DNA of 64,000 bases, from NCBI GenBank assembly GCA_050944355.1, contig JBMNQX010000002.1:1-64000 (forward strand), in the 5' to 3' direction. The notes below the pieces were generated by a model. That model ran no database searches, was not told the origin of the DNA, and saw only the letters and a list, made by a program, of their open reading frames with translations. Of the stretch, positions 13,574-22,612 are shown piece after piece (position 1 is the stretch's first letter; each line of letters opens with the position of its first letter). Source of the stretch: UBA4285 sp050944355. Lineage in GTDB: Bacteria; Bacillota; Clostridia; Lachnospirales; Lachnospiraceae. The translations under genes were made by a program, and so were the position numbers.

Positions 13574-16500
13574 ATGGCATTTACACATCTTCATGTACAT
13601 ACCGCCTATTCGCTGCTGGACGGCGCCTGCCGGCCGGATGAGCTGGCAAAGCGCGCAAAAGAGCTGGGATTCACGTCTCTTGCCGTCACAGACCACGGCG
13701 TCATGTACGGCGTGATTGAGTTTTACGAGGCGTGTCGGAAAGTGGGAATCAAACCGATTCTGGGCTGCGAGGTGTACGTGGCTCCCGGCTCACGGTTTGA
13801 CAAAAAACCCGGCGACAACGAGGCCAGGTATTTTCACCTTGTTCTTCTGGCGGAGAACAATCAGGGCTATGAAAACCTGATCAAAATTGTGTCCCGCGGC
13901 TTTACGGAAGGATACTATTACAAACCGCGCGTAGATCTGGAACTTTTAAAGCAGTATCACGAGGGAATCATTGCCACTTCGGCATGCCTGGCCGGTGAAG
14001 TCAGCAGGCATCTGTCCGTGAGGGATTACGAAGGGGCAAAGGCGGCGGCGCTGCGCTACGAGGAAATTTTCGGAAAAGGAAATTTCTTTCTGGAACTGCA
14101 GGATCACGGCCTGACAGAGCAGAAAGGCGTGAACCAGCAGATGGTGCGGCTGTCGCGCGAGACCGGGATCGGGCTCGTGGCCACGAATGATGTTCACTAC
14201 ATTTACCGCGAGGATGCGGACGCTCATGATATTCTGCTCTGTATTCAGACGGGAAAGAAGCTCTCGGACACGGACCGTCTGCGCTATGAGGGCGGTCAGT
14301 ATTATCTGAAATCCGAAGAGGAAATGCGGGAACTGTTTTCCTACGTGCCGGAAGCACTGGACAACACGGATAAAATAGCCGCACGCTGCAACGTGACAAT
14401 TGATTTCGGGCACACGAAGGTGCCGAGATATGAGTATCCGCCCCAGTATGCCAGCTCTTATGAATATCTGAGAAGCCTGTGTCTCAAGGGCCTCGCAAAG
14501 CGGTATCCGAATGCCGGTCAGGACATCCGCGACCGGTTTGAGTACGAAATCTCGGTTATTCAGAAGATGGGGTATGTCGATTACTTTCTCATCGTCTGGG
14601 ATTACATAAACTTTGCCAGGACCAACGGCATCTCTGTCGGGCCGGGCAGAGGCAGCGCGGCGGGCAGCATCGTGGCGTACTGTCTCGGCATCACGGACAT
14701 CGATCCGCTGAAGTACAACCTGATTTTTGAGCGCTTCCTCAATCCGGAGCGCGTCTCCATGCCGGATATCGACGTGGACTTCGAGTACGAGAGAAGGCAG
14801 GAAGTCATCGACTACGTGGTTGACAAATACGGTAAAGACCACGTCAGTCAGATCATCACATTCGGGACGCTTGCGGCCAGGGCCGTAATCAAAGACGTGG
14901 GCCGCGTTATGGACATGCCTTACAGCAGGGTGGATGCCATCGCCAAAATGGTTCCCGGCCTGCCGAAGATGACGATTCAGAAGGCGCTCGATCAGAATCC
15001 GGATTTCAAGCGCGCCTATGAAGAACAGCCGGAGGTGCACACGCTGATCGACCGCTGCCGCAGACTCGAAGGGCTTCCGCGCCACGCGTCCATTCACGCG
15101 GCCGGCATTCTGATCTGCGACAAACCGGTTGACACGTATGTCCCGCTTGCGATCGGCGCGGACGGCGAGACGGTCGCACAGTTCGAGATGACGACGCTGG
15201 AGCGTCTCGGACTCCTCAAGATGGATTTTCTTGGACTGCGCACCCTGACTGTCATTCAGGACGCCGAGCGCTTCATCAAAAGAAAAGAGCCGGCATTTTC
15301 CATGAATGCCATCAGCTATACCGATCCGGACGTCTACGCGCTGATTTCGACGGGACGGGACGAAGGCATTTTCCAGCTCGAGAATCAGGGCATGCAGGGG
15401 TTCATGCGGGAGCTGAAACCTTCCTGCATCGAGGACCTGATCGCCGGCATTTCGCTCTACCGCCCGGGCCCGATGGATTTCATTCCGAGGTATATCGAGG
15501 GCCGGAATCACCCGGAGAACATCCGGTATCTGACGCCGCAGCTCGAGCCGATCTTAAAACCGACGTACGGCTGCATCGTCTATCAGGAACAGGTCATGCA
15601 GATCGTGCGCGACCTGGCCGGGTATTCCTGGGGCCGGTCCGACCTGGTGCGCCGCGCCATGGCCAAGAAAAAAGCCGACGTGATGCAGAAAGAGCGCAAT
15701 AACTTCATCTATGGCAATCCGGATGAAGGCGTCAGAGGATGCGTGGCAAATGGCATAAGCGAGACAATAGCCGGCCAGATTTTCGACGAGATGATCGACT
15801 TCGCCAACTATGCCTTCAACAAATCGCATGCGGCCTGCTATGCCGTGATCGCGTACCGCACCGCCTGGCTGAAGACCCACTATCCGGTCGAGTTCTGGGC
15901 GGCGCAGATGACCAGTGTCGTCGACAATCCCGACAAGGTTGCAGGGTACATCTACGCCTGCCGGCAGATGAATATCAGGCTGCTCGCACCGGACGTGAAC
16001 CGCTCCCAGTACGGGTTTGTCCCGGAAGACGGAGCTATCCGCTTTGGCTTTTCGGCGATCCGCGGCATGGGACGCCCGACGATCAATGCTCTGATACAGG
16101 AGAGGCAGCTGCGCGGTCCTTTCAGTTCACTGCCGAATTTTGTCGACCGCATGGTGAAGCAGATCAACCGGCGCACTCTGGAAAATATGATTTTCGCAGG
16201 CGCGTTTGATAGTTTCGGAGGAAAGAGAGAGCAGATGATCCGCGGATGCGCGGTGCTTTTTGACAGCGCGTCCCGCAAGGAAAAGGACGCGGTCGACGGA
16301 CAGATGAGCCTTTTTGACATGGACAATGTCGACCGGAGTGAATTCGAGGAGGATTACAGCAAAGGACCGGAGTACCCGAAGGCAGATCTTCTTGCGCACG
16401 AGAAAGAAGTACTCGGCGTCTATGTATCCGGCCATCCGCTCGATGAAGATGTGCATATGTGGAAGAAACATATTACCGCCAGGACATCGGACTTTGAAGC

Positions 16501-17014
16501 GCCAAAGGAAGGAGAGGATCCGGTCCTTTCCGATGGGCAGCGCGTCGTGATCGGCGGGATGGTGACCGGCCGCACTGTCAAACTGACGAAGAAAAACACG
16601 CAGATGTGCTACCTCACGATAGAAGATCTTGTCGGGACGACGGAAGTGATCGTGTTCTCGAGAGAGTACGCGAGGTATCGCTCGATTATCGACTCGTCGG
16701 ACAAGCTGTTTGTCGAGGGGAGTGTGCAGCTCAACGCGGACGGAGAGGCCAAGCTTACGCTTTCGCGGGCAGTTTCGTTCGAGCAGGTTCCGAAAATTCT
16801 CTGGATTCAGATGCCGGATGAAGCGTCGTACCGCAGGGAAAAGGATACAATAGCGGGAATGATTCCGCCGGGCAGCCGGGACAGCATCTGCGTGTACTGC
16901 CGGAAAGAAAAGCACACTGACAAATGGCCGGCAAGCGCGAAAACAGACATCACCCCGGAGCTCATCGCAAGCCTTTCGGCGAAATACGGCGAAGAAAACG
17001 TAAAATACACGTAA
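13574..17014 (+). CDS. dnaE: DNA polymerase III subunit alpha (DnaE)
   Basis: A 1146-aa replicative polymerase of the DnaE (not PolC) class. The N-terminal PHP domain starts FTHLHVHTAYSLLDGA (residues 3-18). The polymerase palm carries the catalytic PDIDVDF motif (D398 and D400) and GPGRGSAAGS just before it. The beta-clamp and finger regions follow, with RHASIHAAGI (near 512) and a tandem helix-hairpin-helix region around 820-860. A C-terminal OB fold is at about 975-1060 (VVIGGMVTGRTVKLTKKNTQ). The start has GGGAG 9 bases upstream. There is no proofreading exonuclease insertion, so PolC elsewhere would carry that role, as usual in Firmicutes. pfkA follows with its own promoter. Confidence 0.96.
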   Translation: MAFTHLHVHTAYSLLDGACRPDELAKRAKELGFTSLAVTDHGVMYGVIEFYEACRKVGIKPILGCEVYVAPGSRFDKKPGDNEARYFHLVLLAENNQGYENLIKIVSRGFTEGYYYKPRVDLELLKQYHEGIIATSACLAGEVSRHLSVRDYEGAKAAALRYEEIFGKGNFFLELQDHGLTEQKGVNQQMVRLSRETGIGLVATNDVHYIYREDADAHDILLCIQTGKKLSDTDRLRYEGGQYYLKSEEEMRELFSYVPEALDNTDKIAARCNVTIDFGHTKVPRYEYPPQYASSYEYLRSLCLKGLAKRYPNAGQDIRDRFEYEISVIQKMGYVDYFLIVWDYINFARTNGISVGPGRGSAAGSIVAYCLGITDIDPLKYNLIFERFLNPERVSMPDIDVDFEYERRQEVIDYVVDKYGKDHVSQIITFGTLAARAVIKDVGRVMDMPYSRVDAIAKMVPGLPKMTIQKALDQNPDFKRAYEEQPEVHTLIDRCRRLEGLPRHASIHAAGILICDKPVDTYVPLAIGADGETVAQFEMTTLERLGLLKMDFLGLRTLTVIQDAERFIKRKEPAFSMNAISYTDPDVYALISTGRDEGIFQLENQGMQGFMRELKPSCIEDLIAGISLYRPGPMDFIPRYIEGRNHPENIRYLTPQLEPILKPTYGCIVYQEQVMQIVRDLAGYSWGRSDLVRRAMAKKKADVMQKERNNFIYGNPDEGVRGCVANGISETIAGQIFDEMIDFANYAFNKSHAACYAVIAYRTAWLKTHYPVEFWAAQMTSVVDNPDKVAGYIYACRQMNIRLLAPDVNRSQYGFVPEDGAIRFGFSAIRGMGRPTINALIQERQLRGPFSSLPNFVDRMVKQINRRTLENMIFAGAFDSFGGKREQMIRGCAVLFDSASRKEKDAVDGQMSLFDMDNVDRSEFEEDYSKGPEYPKADLLAHEKEVLGVYVSGHPLDEDVHMWKKHITARTSDFEAPKEGEDPVLSDGQRVVIGGMVTGRTVKLTKKNTQMCYLTIEDLVGTTEVIVFSREYARYRSIIDSSDKLFVEGSVQLNADGEAKLTLSRAVSFEQVPKILWIQMPDEASYRREKDTIAGMIPPGSRDSICVYCRKEKHTDKWPASAKTDITPELIASLSAKYGEENVKYT

Positions 17015-17041
17015 GTTGTCTGTGAAAAATTTATCATGCAC

Positions 17042-17070
17042 TTGAAAGCATTGTTGAACTGTAATAAAAT
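17042..17070 (+). promoter_or_regulatory. Promoter of pfkA
   Basis: TTGAAA (17042-17047), 17-base spacer, TAAAAT (17065-17070), 45 bases before the pfkA start. No hairpin lies between dnaE and this promoter. Confidence 0.65.
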
Positions 17071-17114
17071 CTAAAAGATGCAGAAGAAATGAAGTTTTGG
17101 AAGGCGGTCTGATT

Positions 17115-18089
17115 ATGGCGAAAACGATTAAAACAATCGGAGTACTCACTAGCGGCGGCGACGCACCGGGGATGAATGCGGCAATCCGTGCCGTTGTGCG
17201 GACCGGCATTGCCAGAGGCCTCAAAGTCAAGGGAATTCTTCAGGGCTACAACGGCCTTATCAACGATGAAGTCCGCGACATGGGGCGCAGTGACGTATCG
17301 GACATCATTCAGCGCGGCGGCACAATTCTCTATACGGCGCGCAGCATGGAGTTCATGACGGAAGAAGGCCAGAAAAAGGCTGCGGATGTCTGCCACAAGG
17401 AAGGCATCGACGGCATGATCGTCATCGGCGGCGACGGATCTTTCCGCGGCGCACAGAAACTTTCGCATTACGGAATCAATACGATCGGGCTTCCGGGCAC
17501 GATCGATCTCGATATTGCCTGCACGGATTACACCATCGGTTTTGATACGGCCGTCAACACAGCACTTCAGGCTGTCGACAAGATCCGCGACACTTCGACG
17601 TCTCACGAGAGATGCTCGATCGTCGAGGTCATGGGCCGGAATGCCGGTTATATCGCACTCTGGTGCGGCATTGCCTCCGGCGCGGAAGACATTCTTCTCC
17701 CGGAGAAATATGACAACAACGAGCAGGTGCTGATTGATCACATCATCGAAGGCAGAAAGCGCGGCAAGAAGCATCACCTGATCATCAATGCCGAGGGCAT
17801 CGGCCACTCTAGCGGCATGGCCAGAAGAATCGAAGCGGCGACCGGTATCGAGACCCGCGCCACGATTCTGGGCTACATGCAGCGCGGCGGCTCTCCGACC
17901 TGTCTGGACAGAGTGCGCGCTTCTATGATGGGCGCTTTTGCGGTCGACAGACTTCTCCAGGGAGTCACGGACCGGGTTGTCGGCTTCAAGGACGGCAAGA
18001 TCGTCGACTACGATATCGACGAGGCGCTGGCCATGACCAAGACGATCGACGAGTATATGTACGAAATCAGCAAAGTTCTCTCCAAATAA
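17115..18089 (+). CDS. pfkA: ATP-dependent 6-phosphofructokinase
   Basis: A 324-aa phosphofructokinase that phosphorylates fructose 6-phosphate in the committed step of glycolysis. The nucleotide site begins GVLTSGGDAPGMNAAIR; GGDGSFRGA follows, and the position after GGDG favours ATP over pyrophosphate. The catalytic loop is GTIDLDIACTDYTIGFDTA, with the MGRNAGYIAL fructose-6-phosphate site and YMQRGGSPT near residue 255. Its length is typical of bacterial group I enzymes. Start ATG 17115 has GGAAGG about 10 bases upstream; a start 6 codons earlier would overlap that site. Confidence 0.95.
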   Translation: MAKTIKTIGVLTSGGDAPGMNAAIRAVVRTGIARGLKVKGILQGYNGLINDEVRDMGRSDVSDIIQRGGTILYTARSMEFMTEEGQKKAADVCHKEGIDGMIVIGGDGSFRGAQKLSHYGINTIGLPGTIDLDIACTDYTIGFDTAVNTALQAVDKIRDTSTSHERCSIVEVMGRNAGYIALWCGIASGAEDILLPEKYDNNEQVLIDHIIEGRKRGKKHHLIINAEGIGHSSGMARRIEAATGIETRATILGYMQRGGSPTCLDRVRASMMGAFAVDRLLQGVTDRVVGFKDGKIVDYDIDEALAMTKTIDEYMYEISKVLSK

Positions 18090-18113
18090 TTCCGGAGAGT
18101 CAAATGAGACTTT

Positions 18114-18146
18114 AAGGAATCCGGCTTTCCGACTGGATTCCTTTTT
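18114..18146 (+). terminator. Rho-independent terminator of pfkA
   Basis: AAGGAATCC pairs with GGATTCCTT across a 10-base loop and runs into TTTTT. Confidence 0.85.
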
Positions 18147-18176
18147 ATGTGCTTTAAGAATCAGGGAGGAGCCGAT

Positions 18177-18980
18177 ATGCTATCCTCAGGCAGCGGCAGG
18201 CAGGTCCGCCTCGTGGAAAAACTGAACCGACAGGCAAAGGCGCGCCGCGAAAACGGCCTTTTTGTTGTTGAAGGGCGGAAGGAAGTTCTGGAAGCGCCGA
18301 TTTCCCGAATCAGGGCTGTGTACTATACCGAAGCGGCTTCCGATACCGCCGCCAGACTTTTGAAGGCCGGTCTGCCATCTGATGTTCTGCAGCAGGTCAC
18401 GACGGAAGTGTTCCGCAAAATGGCAGATACACAGACGCCGCAGGGGATTCTGGCGCTTGTGAGTATACAGCGCCTGCGCGTGTCCCGGCTTCTGGACATG
18501 GCGGAAAAAGGCGCGGAACCTGCACTTTTTCTGATTCTGGAAGATCTCCAGGATCCCGGAAACGTGGGTACGATTCTGCGAATGGCTGAGGCGGCCGGCG
18601 TAACCGGCGTCATTGTGAGCCGGAACACGGCGGACATTTACAGCCCGAAGACTGTCCGCGCGACGATGGGCGCCATTTACCGGGTTCCGGTGGCGGAGAC
18701 GGATGACGTGGCCGGGACAATTCACGAACTGAGAGACCGAGGCGTGCAGACCTGCGCGGCATGGCTTCCGGGCAGCGTCTCTTACACGGAGCCGGATTAC
18801 CGGAAAGCAACCGCATTTGTCATCGGGAATGAGGGGAACGGGCTCAGGCAGGAGACGGCTGAAGCGGCCGAATTAAAGATCCGGATTCCGATGAAGGGTG
18901 CGGTCGAGTCCCTGAACGCGGCGGTGGCGGCGACGGTGCTTGCCTACGAGGCTGCGAGACAGCGTTTACTTTCCCGATAA
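18177..18980 (+). CDS. TrmH-family RNA 2'-O-methyltransferase
   Basis: A 267-aa SPOUT-class methyltransferase that uses S-adenosylmethionine to methylate a ribose in rRNA or tRNA. The N-terminal substrate-binding domain (about 1-110) starts VRLVEKLNRQAKARRENGLF. The knotted catalytic domain has motif 1 LEDLQDPGNVGTILRMAEAA, motif 2 VIGNEGNGLRQE and motif 3 IPMKGAVESLNAAVAATVLAYE. The target base cannot be told from the sequence; RlmB-like 23S rRNA modification and a TrmH-type tRNA site are both possible. ATG 18177 follows GGGAGGAG at good spacing. The next gene, argF, starts 46 bases downstream behind a TATAAT box (18995-19000). Confidence 0.85.
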   Translation: MLSSGSGRQVRLVEKLNRQAKARRENGLFVVEGRKEVLEAPISRIRAVYYTEAASDTAARLLKAGLPSDVLQQVTTEVFRKMADTQTPQGILALVSIQRLRVSRLLDMAEKGAEPALFLILEDLQDPGNVGTILRMAEAAGVTGVIVSRNTADIYSPKTVRATMGAIYRVPVAETDDVAGTIHELRDRGVQTCAAWLPGSVSYTEPDYRKATAFVIGNEGNGLRQETAEAAELKIRIPMKGAVESLNAAVAATVLAYEAARQRLLSR

Positions 18981-19026
18981 AATCGCTTATTATCTATAAT
19001 ATCTGACGACAGGAGGTTTTTGTATT

Positions 19027-20031
19027 ATGACAAATCTTAAAGGCCGGGATTTTCTGACACTGCAGGATTTTACACAGGAAGAGATTGCATATCTTCTGGA
19101 TTTGTCCGCGAGACTGAAAAAATTGAAGAAAGAGGGGAAGCTGTGGCAGCCGCTCATCGGCAAAAACGCGGCTCTGATTTTTGAGAAGACAAGTACGAGA
19201 ACCCGCTGTTCGTTTGAAGTCGCGGCTCATGACATGGGCATGATGACGACGTATCTCGCCGGCGGTTCGCAGATCGGCAAAAAGGAATCGATCGCCGACA
19301 CGGCGTGTGTGCTGACGACGATGTTCGACGGCATTGAATACCGCGGTTTCGGCCAGGAAATTGTCGAAGAACTTGCGAAATATTCGACGGTTCCGGTCTG
19401 GAACGGGCTGACCAATGAATTCCATCCGACGCAGCTTCTCGCTGATATGCTGACGATCGAGGAAAAGCTCGGGCGCCTGAAAGGCGTCAATGTGACGTAT
19501 TTTGGCGACGCGCGCTACAACATGGGCAATTCCTGGATGGTCGCTGCCTCAAAGATGGGACTCAATTTCACGGCCTGCGCGCCGAAGAAGTATTTCCCGG
19601 ACGAGGCGCTCGTAAAGAAATGCGAAGCCTGGGCAAAGGAAAGCGGCGGAAGCGTGAGACTGACCGAGAGCGTGGAAGAGGGCGTCAAAGACGCAGATGT
19701 TCTCTACACGGACGTGTGGGTTTCCATGGGCGAGCCGGATGAAATCTGGGCGGAGCGCATCAGAGACCTCAAGCCGTATCAGGTGACAAAACCGATGCTC
19801 GACGCGGCGGCAGATGACGCCATTTTCATGCACTGCCTGCCGGCTTTCCATGACCGTCACACAAAGATCGGCGAGGAGATGTACGAGAAATTCGGCATCG
19901 GCGAGATGGAAGTCACAGATGAAGCGTTCAGGGATCCGCGCTCTGTTGTCTTCGACGAGGCGGAGAACCGCATGCACACCATTAAGGCGGTCATGGCCGC
20001 CACTCTTGGAGTCGATCCGGACCGCAGCTAA
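19027..20031 (+). CDS. argF: Ornithine carbamoyltransferase
   Basis: A 334-aa enzyme that joins carbamoyl phosphate and ornithine to make citrulline. The carbamoyl-phosphate loop STRTR is at 56-60, HPTQ at 133-136, and HCLPAFHD at 269-276 carries the catalytic Cys270. The anabolic (ArgF) or catabolic (ArcB) role cannot be separated by sequence alone; no arcA or arcC gene is beside it, which favours biosynthesis. AGGAGG lies 11 bases before the ATG and a perfect TATAAT box precedes it, with a poor -35. A small membrane protein begins directly after the stop. Confidence 0.95.
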   Translation: MTNLKGRDFLTLQDFTQEEIAYLLDLSARLKKLKKEGKLWQPLIGKNAALIFEKTSTRTRCSFEVAAHDMGMMTTYLAGGSQIGKKESIADTACVLTTMFDGIEYRGFGQEIVEELAKYSTVPVWNGLTNEFHPTQLLADMLTIEEKLGRLKGVNVTYFGDARYNMGNSWMVAASKMGLNFTACAPKKYFPDEALVKKCEAWAKESGGSVRLTESVEEGVKDADVLYTDVWVSMGEPDEIWAERIRDLKPYQVTKPMLDAAADDAIFMHCLPAFHDRHTKIGEEMYEKFGIGEMEVTDEAFRDPRSVVFDEAENRMHTIKAVMAATLGVDPDRS

Positions 20032-20340
20032 ATGAACAGATACACATTTTACAATTCAAGAAAATATCGCCGGATCGCCCGGATTTTCACGGCGGTCCGG
20101 ATCGTTCTCATGCTGCTGATCGCCGCGGGGTTCGTCGGAATCGTGCTGACGCGCGGAAGCCATGGAATTCTGTTCACGGCTGTTTTTCTTCTGGCGGCCG
20201 TGGAGAACATCCTCGCCGGCATCTGGTCGATTATTGACGAAAACGGAAGGTTTTCGATCTGGACATTTGTCGCGGCTGCTGTCTTTGTTCTGATGGCGTT
20301 TCTGTCCATCGGATTTTTCCGCAGCGGCGGATGGCTCTGA
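20032..20340 (+). CDS. Small three-helix membrane protein (102 aa)
   Basis: I do not recognise a family. A basic N-terminus (MNRYTFYNSRKYRRIARI) is followed by three hydrophobic segments at about residues 20-41, 45-62 and 74-95. Its ATG abuts the argF stop codon, so it is probably translated from the argF transcript, and the BirA-type ligase follows after 18 bases. A basic N-terminus followed by an odd number of helices would put the C-terminus outside the cell. Confidence 0.65.
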   Translation: MNRYTFYNSRKYRRIARIFTAVRIVLMLLIAAGFVGIVLTRGSHGILFTAVFLLAAVENILAGIWSIIDENGRFSIWTFVAAAVFVLMAFLSIGFFRSGGWL

Positions 20341-20358
20341 GGCGGAGTGAGGCATACC

Positions 20359-21147
20359 ATGGCAAATGAGACAATCATAAAACGAATCGTTCATTACGAC
20401 GAGACGGATTCGACCAATGACCGGGCGGCGGCGGCAGCGGAAGCGGGCGAGCCGTCCGGCACTCTTTTTACGGCTGATCTGCAGACCGCCGGAAAAGGCC
20501 GCCGGGGGCGTTCCTGGGTGGCGGCGAAGGGAACTTCGATTGCGATGTCGCTTCTGCTGCGCCCGTCGTTTGAGGCGAAAAAGGCGTCGCAGATGACGCT
20601 GCTCGCCGCGATGGCGATTTCCGGGAGTGTGCAGAGAGCGCTCGACGAGACGTGCCCGGACAAGAATCTGAAGTGTCAGATCAAATGGCCGAATGATGTG
20701 CTGATCGGCGGAAAAAAGATCTGCGGCATTCTCACGGAGATGCACAGCAGACCGGATGGCACGTATTATGTCGTCATCGGCGTCGGAATCAACGTGAATC
20801 TGACGGAATTCGCGCCGGGACTTGAGGACAAGGCAACTTCGCTGCTCCTGGAGACCGGAAAGAAGTTTGACCGCGACACACTGATCCGCTATTTTGGCGA
20901 AAGTTTCTGCCGCTTCTATCGTTCATACGAAAAGCAGGGCGATCTCTCGGAAATCACGGAGGACTATGACCGGATGCTTGTGAACCGGGGGCGTCTCGTC
21001 CGGATTGAAGGGAGCGAGGAAAAACTGACCGGGACGGCGCTCGGCATCAACAAAGAGGGAGAGCTTCTGGTCAGGACAGACGACGGACAGACCCGCGCCG
21101 TGAGGTCGGGAGAAGTTTCCGTCAGAGGAATTTACGGATATGTTTGA
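20359..21147 (+). CDS. Biotin-[acetyl-CoA-carboxylase] ligase, short form without HTH
   Basis: A 262-aa BirA-type biotin protein ligase. It activates biotin to biotinyl-AMP and attaches it to carrier lysines of carboxylases. Motifs are DSTNDRA, the adenylate loop GKGRRGRSW (near 50-58), KWPNDV (near 112), and GIGINVN. A C-terminal SH3-like domain ends the protein. It lacks the N-terminal winged helix of E. coli BirA, so it is an enzyme and not a repressor. ATG 20359 has GGAG 11 bases upstream; a GTG four codons earlier is possible. It overlaps the next gene by 8 bases. Confidence 0.88.
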   Translation: MANETIIKRIVHYDETDSTNDRAAAAAEAGEPSGTLFTADLQTAGKGRRGRSWVAAKGTSIAMSLLLRPSFEAKKASQMTLLAAMAISGSVQRALDETCPDKNLKCQIKWPNDVLIGGKKICGILTEMHSRPDGTYYVVIGVGINVNLTEFAPGLEDKATSLLLETGKKFDRDTLIRYFGESFCRFYRSYEKQGDLSEITEDYDRMLVNRGRLVRIEGSEEKLTGTALGINKEGELLVRTDDGQTRAVRSGEVSVRGIYGYV

Positions 21148-21508
21148 TGAAAAAGCGGGGAGCGAGATCATCGACGGCAAAGAATACGTCGTACTTTGTG
21201 TCTCCAACTCCTATGAAAAAAAATTTTATCTGAACCCGAATTTTGACAATCTCCCGAAGAAGGTCAAGCAGGAGCTGAAAGCCACCTGTGTGATCGCGAC
21301 CACGGAGAGCGGCGGCATTCTTGTCATGGAGTATGATCCGGATGGAAACCTTCTGATCCGCACGGAAGCCGACGACGGCGACATCATGTTCGATGAAATC
21401 AGCGCCGGTCTGTACGTCAAAAAGATTCAGAATGAGAAGCGGGAACTGCTGGAGGAGCTCGAGCTGTACTACAGAGTCTTCTTCCTGAACGAGGAGATCG
21501 ATTCGTGA
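21140..21508 (+). CDS. DUF6145-type protein (122 aa)
   Basis: A soluble acidic protein resembling the Lachnospiraceae DUF6145 family, whose function is unknown. Visible hallmarks are KKFYLNPNFDNLPKKVKQEL, an ICVI-like strand, EYDPDGNLLIRTEADDGD and a C-terminal helix ELLEELELYYRVFFLNEE. It overlaps the ligase gene by 8 bases and the following Dus gene by 4, so the three are translationally coupled. The coupling to two genes of cofactor and tRNA modification gives no clear clue to its role. Confidence 0.7.
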   Translation: MFDEKAGSEIIDGKEYVVLCVSNSYEKKFYLNPNFDNLPKKVKQELKATCVIATTESGGILVMEYDPDGNLLIRTEADDGDIMFDEISAGLYVKKIQNEKRELLEELELYYRVFFLNEEIDS

Positions 21509-22473
21509 AGCCCGTGACGCTTGGCGGCAGTCTGACAATTGAAAATCCGATCGGACTGGGGCCGATGGCCGGTGTGACAGACTCTGTTTTCCGGCGGCTC
21601 TGCCGGAGGCAGGGCTGCGGTTTTCTCTACACTGAAATGGTGAGCGCCAAAGCCGTTCTGTACGGAAACCGCGGAACGGATGCGCTTCTTGCCTATGAGC
21701 CGGAGGAACAGCCGTTGGGAGTACAGCTTTTCGGCAGTGATCCGGACATCATGGCTGAAATCGCAAAGCGGATGGAGGCGCGCGGATTTTCTTTTATCGA
21801 TGTAAACATGGGCTGCCCGGTTCCGAAAATCGTGAAAAATGGCGAAGGCTCCGCCCTGATGAAAGATCCGGTGCTCGCCGGGAAAATCGTGGAGAAAATG
21901 TCCGCGGCGGTAAAAATTCCGGTCACCGTCAAAATACGCGCAGGGTTTACGCCGGACAATCTCAACGCACCGGAAATCGCTCACGTGGCGCAGGAATCCG
22001 GGGCGGCGGCGGTGGCGGTACACGGCCGGACAAGGGAACAGTATTATTCCGGCATGGCCGATTATTCGATTATCCGCAGAGTGAAAGAGAGTGTGAGCAT
22101 TCCGGTCTTCGGGAACGGAGACGTGAAGGACGGCTTAAGCGCAAGGAAACTGCTCGATGAGACGGGGTGCGACGGCATTCTGATCGCCCGCGCGGCGCGC
22201 GGCAATCCGTGGATTTTCCGCGAGATCAATGAGTACCTGAAAAGCGGCCGGCAGCCGGAAAAGCCTTCCGCGCGGGAGCGCTGCGATATGATGCTTCTGC
22301 ACGCGAAGATGCTGGTGGAAGAGAAGGGCGAGTACATCGGGATCCGCGAGATGCGCAAGAATTTCGGCTGGTATACCGCGGGCATCCGCGGCGCGAGCAG
22401 ACTCAGAGCCGAGGCCAATCAGATCGAGACACTCGAGCAGATGAACGAGATGACAAGAAGACTGCTGAAATAA
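21505..22473 (+). CDS. dusB: tRNA-dihydrouridine synthase (DusB type)
   Basis: A 322-aa FMN-dependent enzyme that reduces uridine to dihydrouridine in the tRNA D-loop. The TIM barrel starts GLGPMAGVTDSVFRRL, with the catalytic Cys104 in NMGCPVPK, phosphate-binding GNGDV and the FMN-site GILIARAARGNPW. The C-terminal helical tRNA-binding domain (about 245-322) contains MRKNFGWYTAGIRGASRLR. The start is GTG, overlapping the stop of the previous gene, and GAGGAG lies 7 bases upstream of it. The DusB subgroup is inferred from overall similarity. Confidence 0.92.
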   Translation: MKPVTLGGSLTIENPIGLGPMAGVTDSVFRRLCRRQGCGFLYTEMVSAKAVLYGNRGTDALLAYEPEEQPLGVQLFGSDPDIMAEIAKRMEARGFSFIDVNMGCPVPKIVKNGEGSALMKDPVLAGKIVEKMSAAVKIPVTVKIRAGFTPDNLNAPEIAHVAQESGAAAVAVHGRTREQYYSGMADYSIIRRVKESVSIPVFGNGDVKDGLSARKLLDETGCDGILIARAARGNPWIFREINEYLKSGRQPEKPSARERCDMMLLHAKMLVEEKGEYIGIREMRKNFGWYTAGIRGASRLRAEANQIETLEQMNEMTRRLLK

Positions 22474-22487
22474 AATCAGGCGTTTGA

Positions 22488-22516
22488 TTGACAGAGCGGC
22501 TGTTTTGCTGTAAACT
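22488..22516 (+). promoter_or_regulatory. Strong promoter of greA
   Basis: A perfect TTGACA (22488-22493), 17-base spacer and TAAACT (22511-22516). The start would be near 22523, giving a leader of about 90 nt with a hairpin. Confidence 0.75.
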
Positions 22517-22528
22517 TTCTGAAATATG

Positions 22529-22566
22529 GGCGTTTATGCCCGGCATGTGCCGGGACGCCTGTTTTA
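22529..22566 (+). promoter_or_regulatory. Leader hairpin of greA, possible attenuator
   Basis: CCCGGCA-TG-TGCCGGG is a perfect tight hairpin, extended by GGCGT/ACGCC with a 5-base bulge on the left side, and is followed by TGTTTT. It begins only a few bases after the predicted transcription start, so it could terminate a fraction of transcripts as in the E. coli greA leader. The T run is short. Confidence 0.45.
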
Positions 22567-22612
22567 TCGACCTATGAAAACCGGTTATGCGGTATGGAGG
22601 AAATGATAAGGC

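Noticed and set aside
13946..15511. Long minus-strand ORF of 521 codons inside dnaE
   Set aside because: It is an antisense shadow of GC-rich dnaE codons; the sense frame has all polymerase motifs and the shadow has none.
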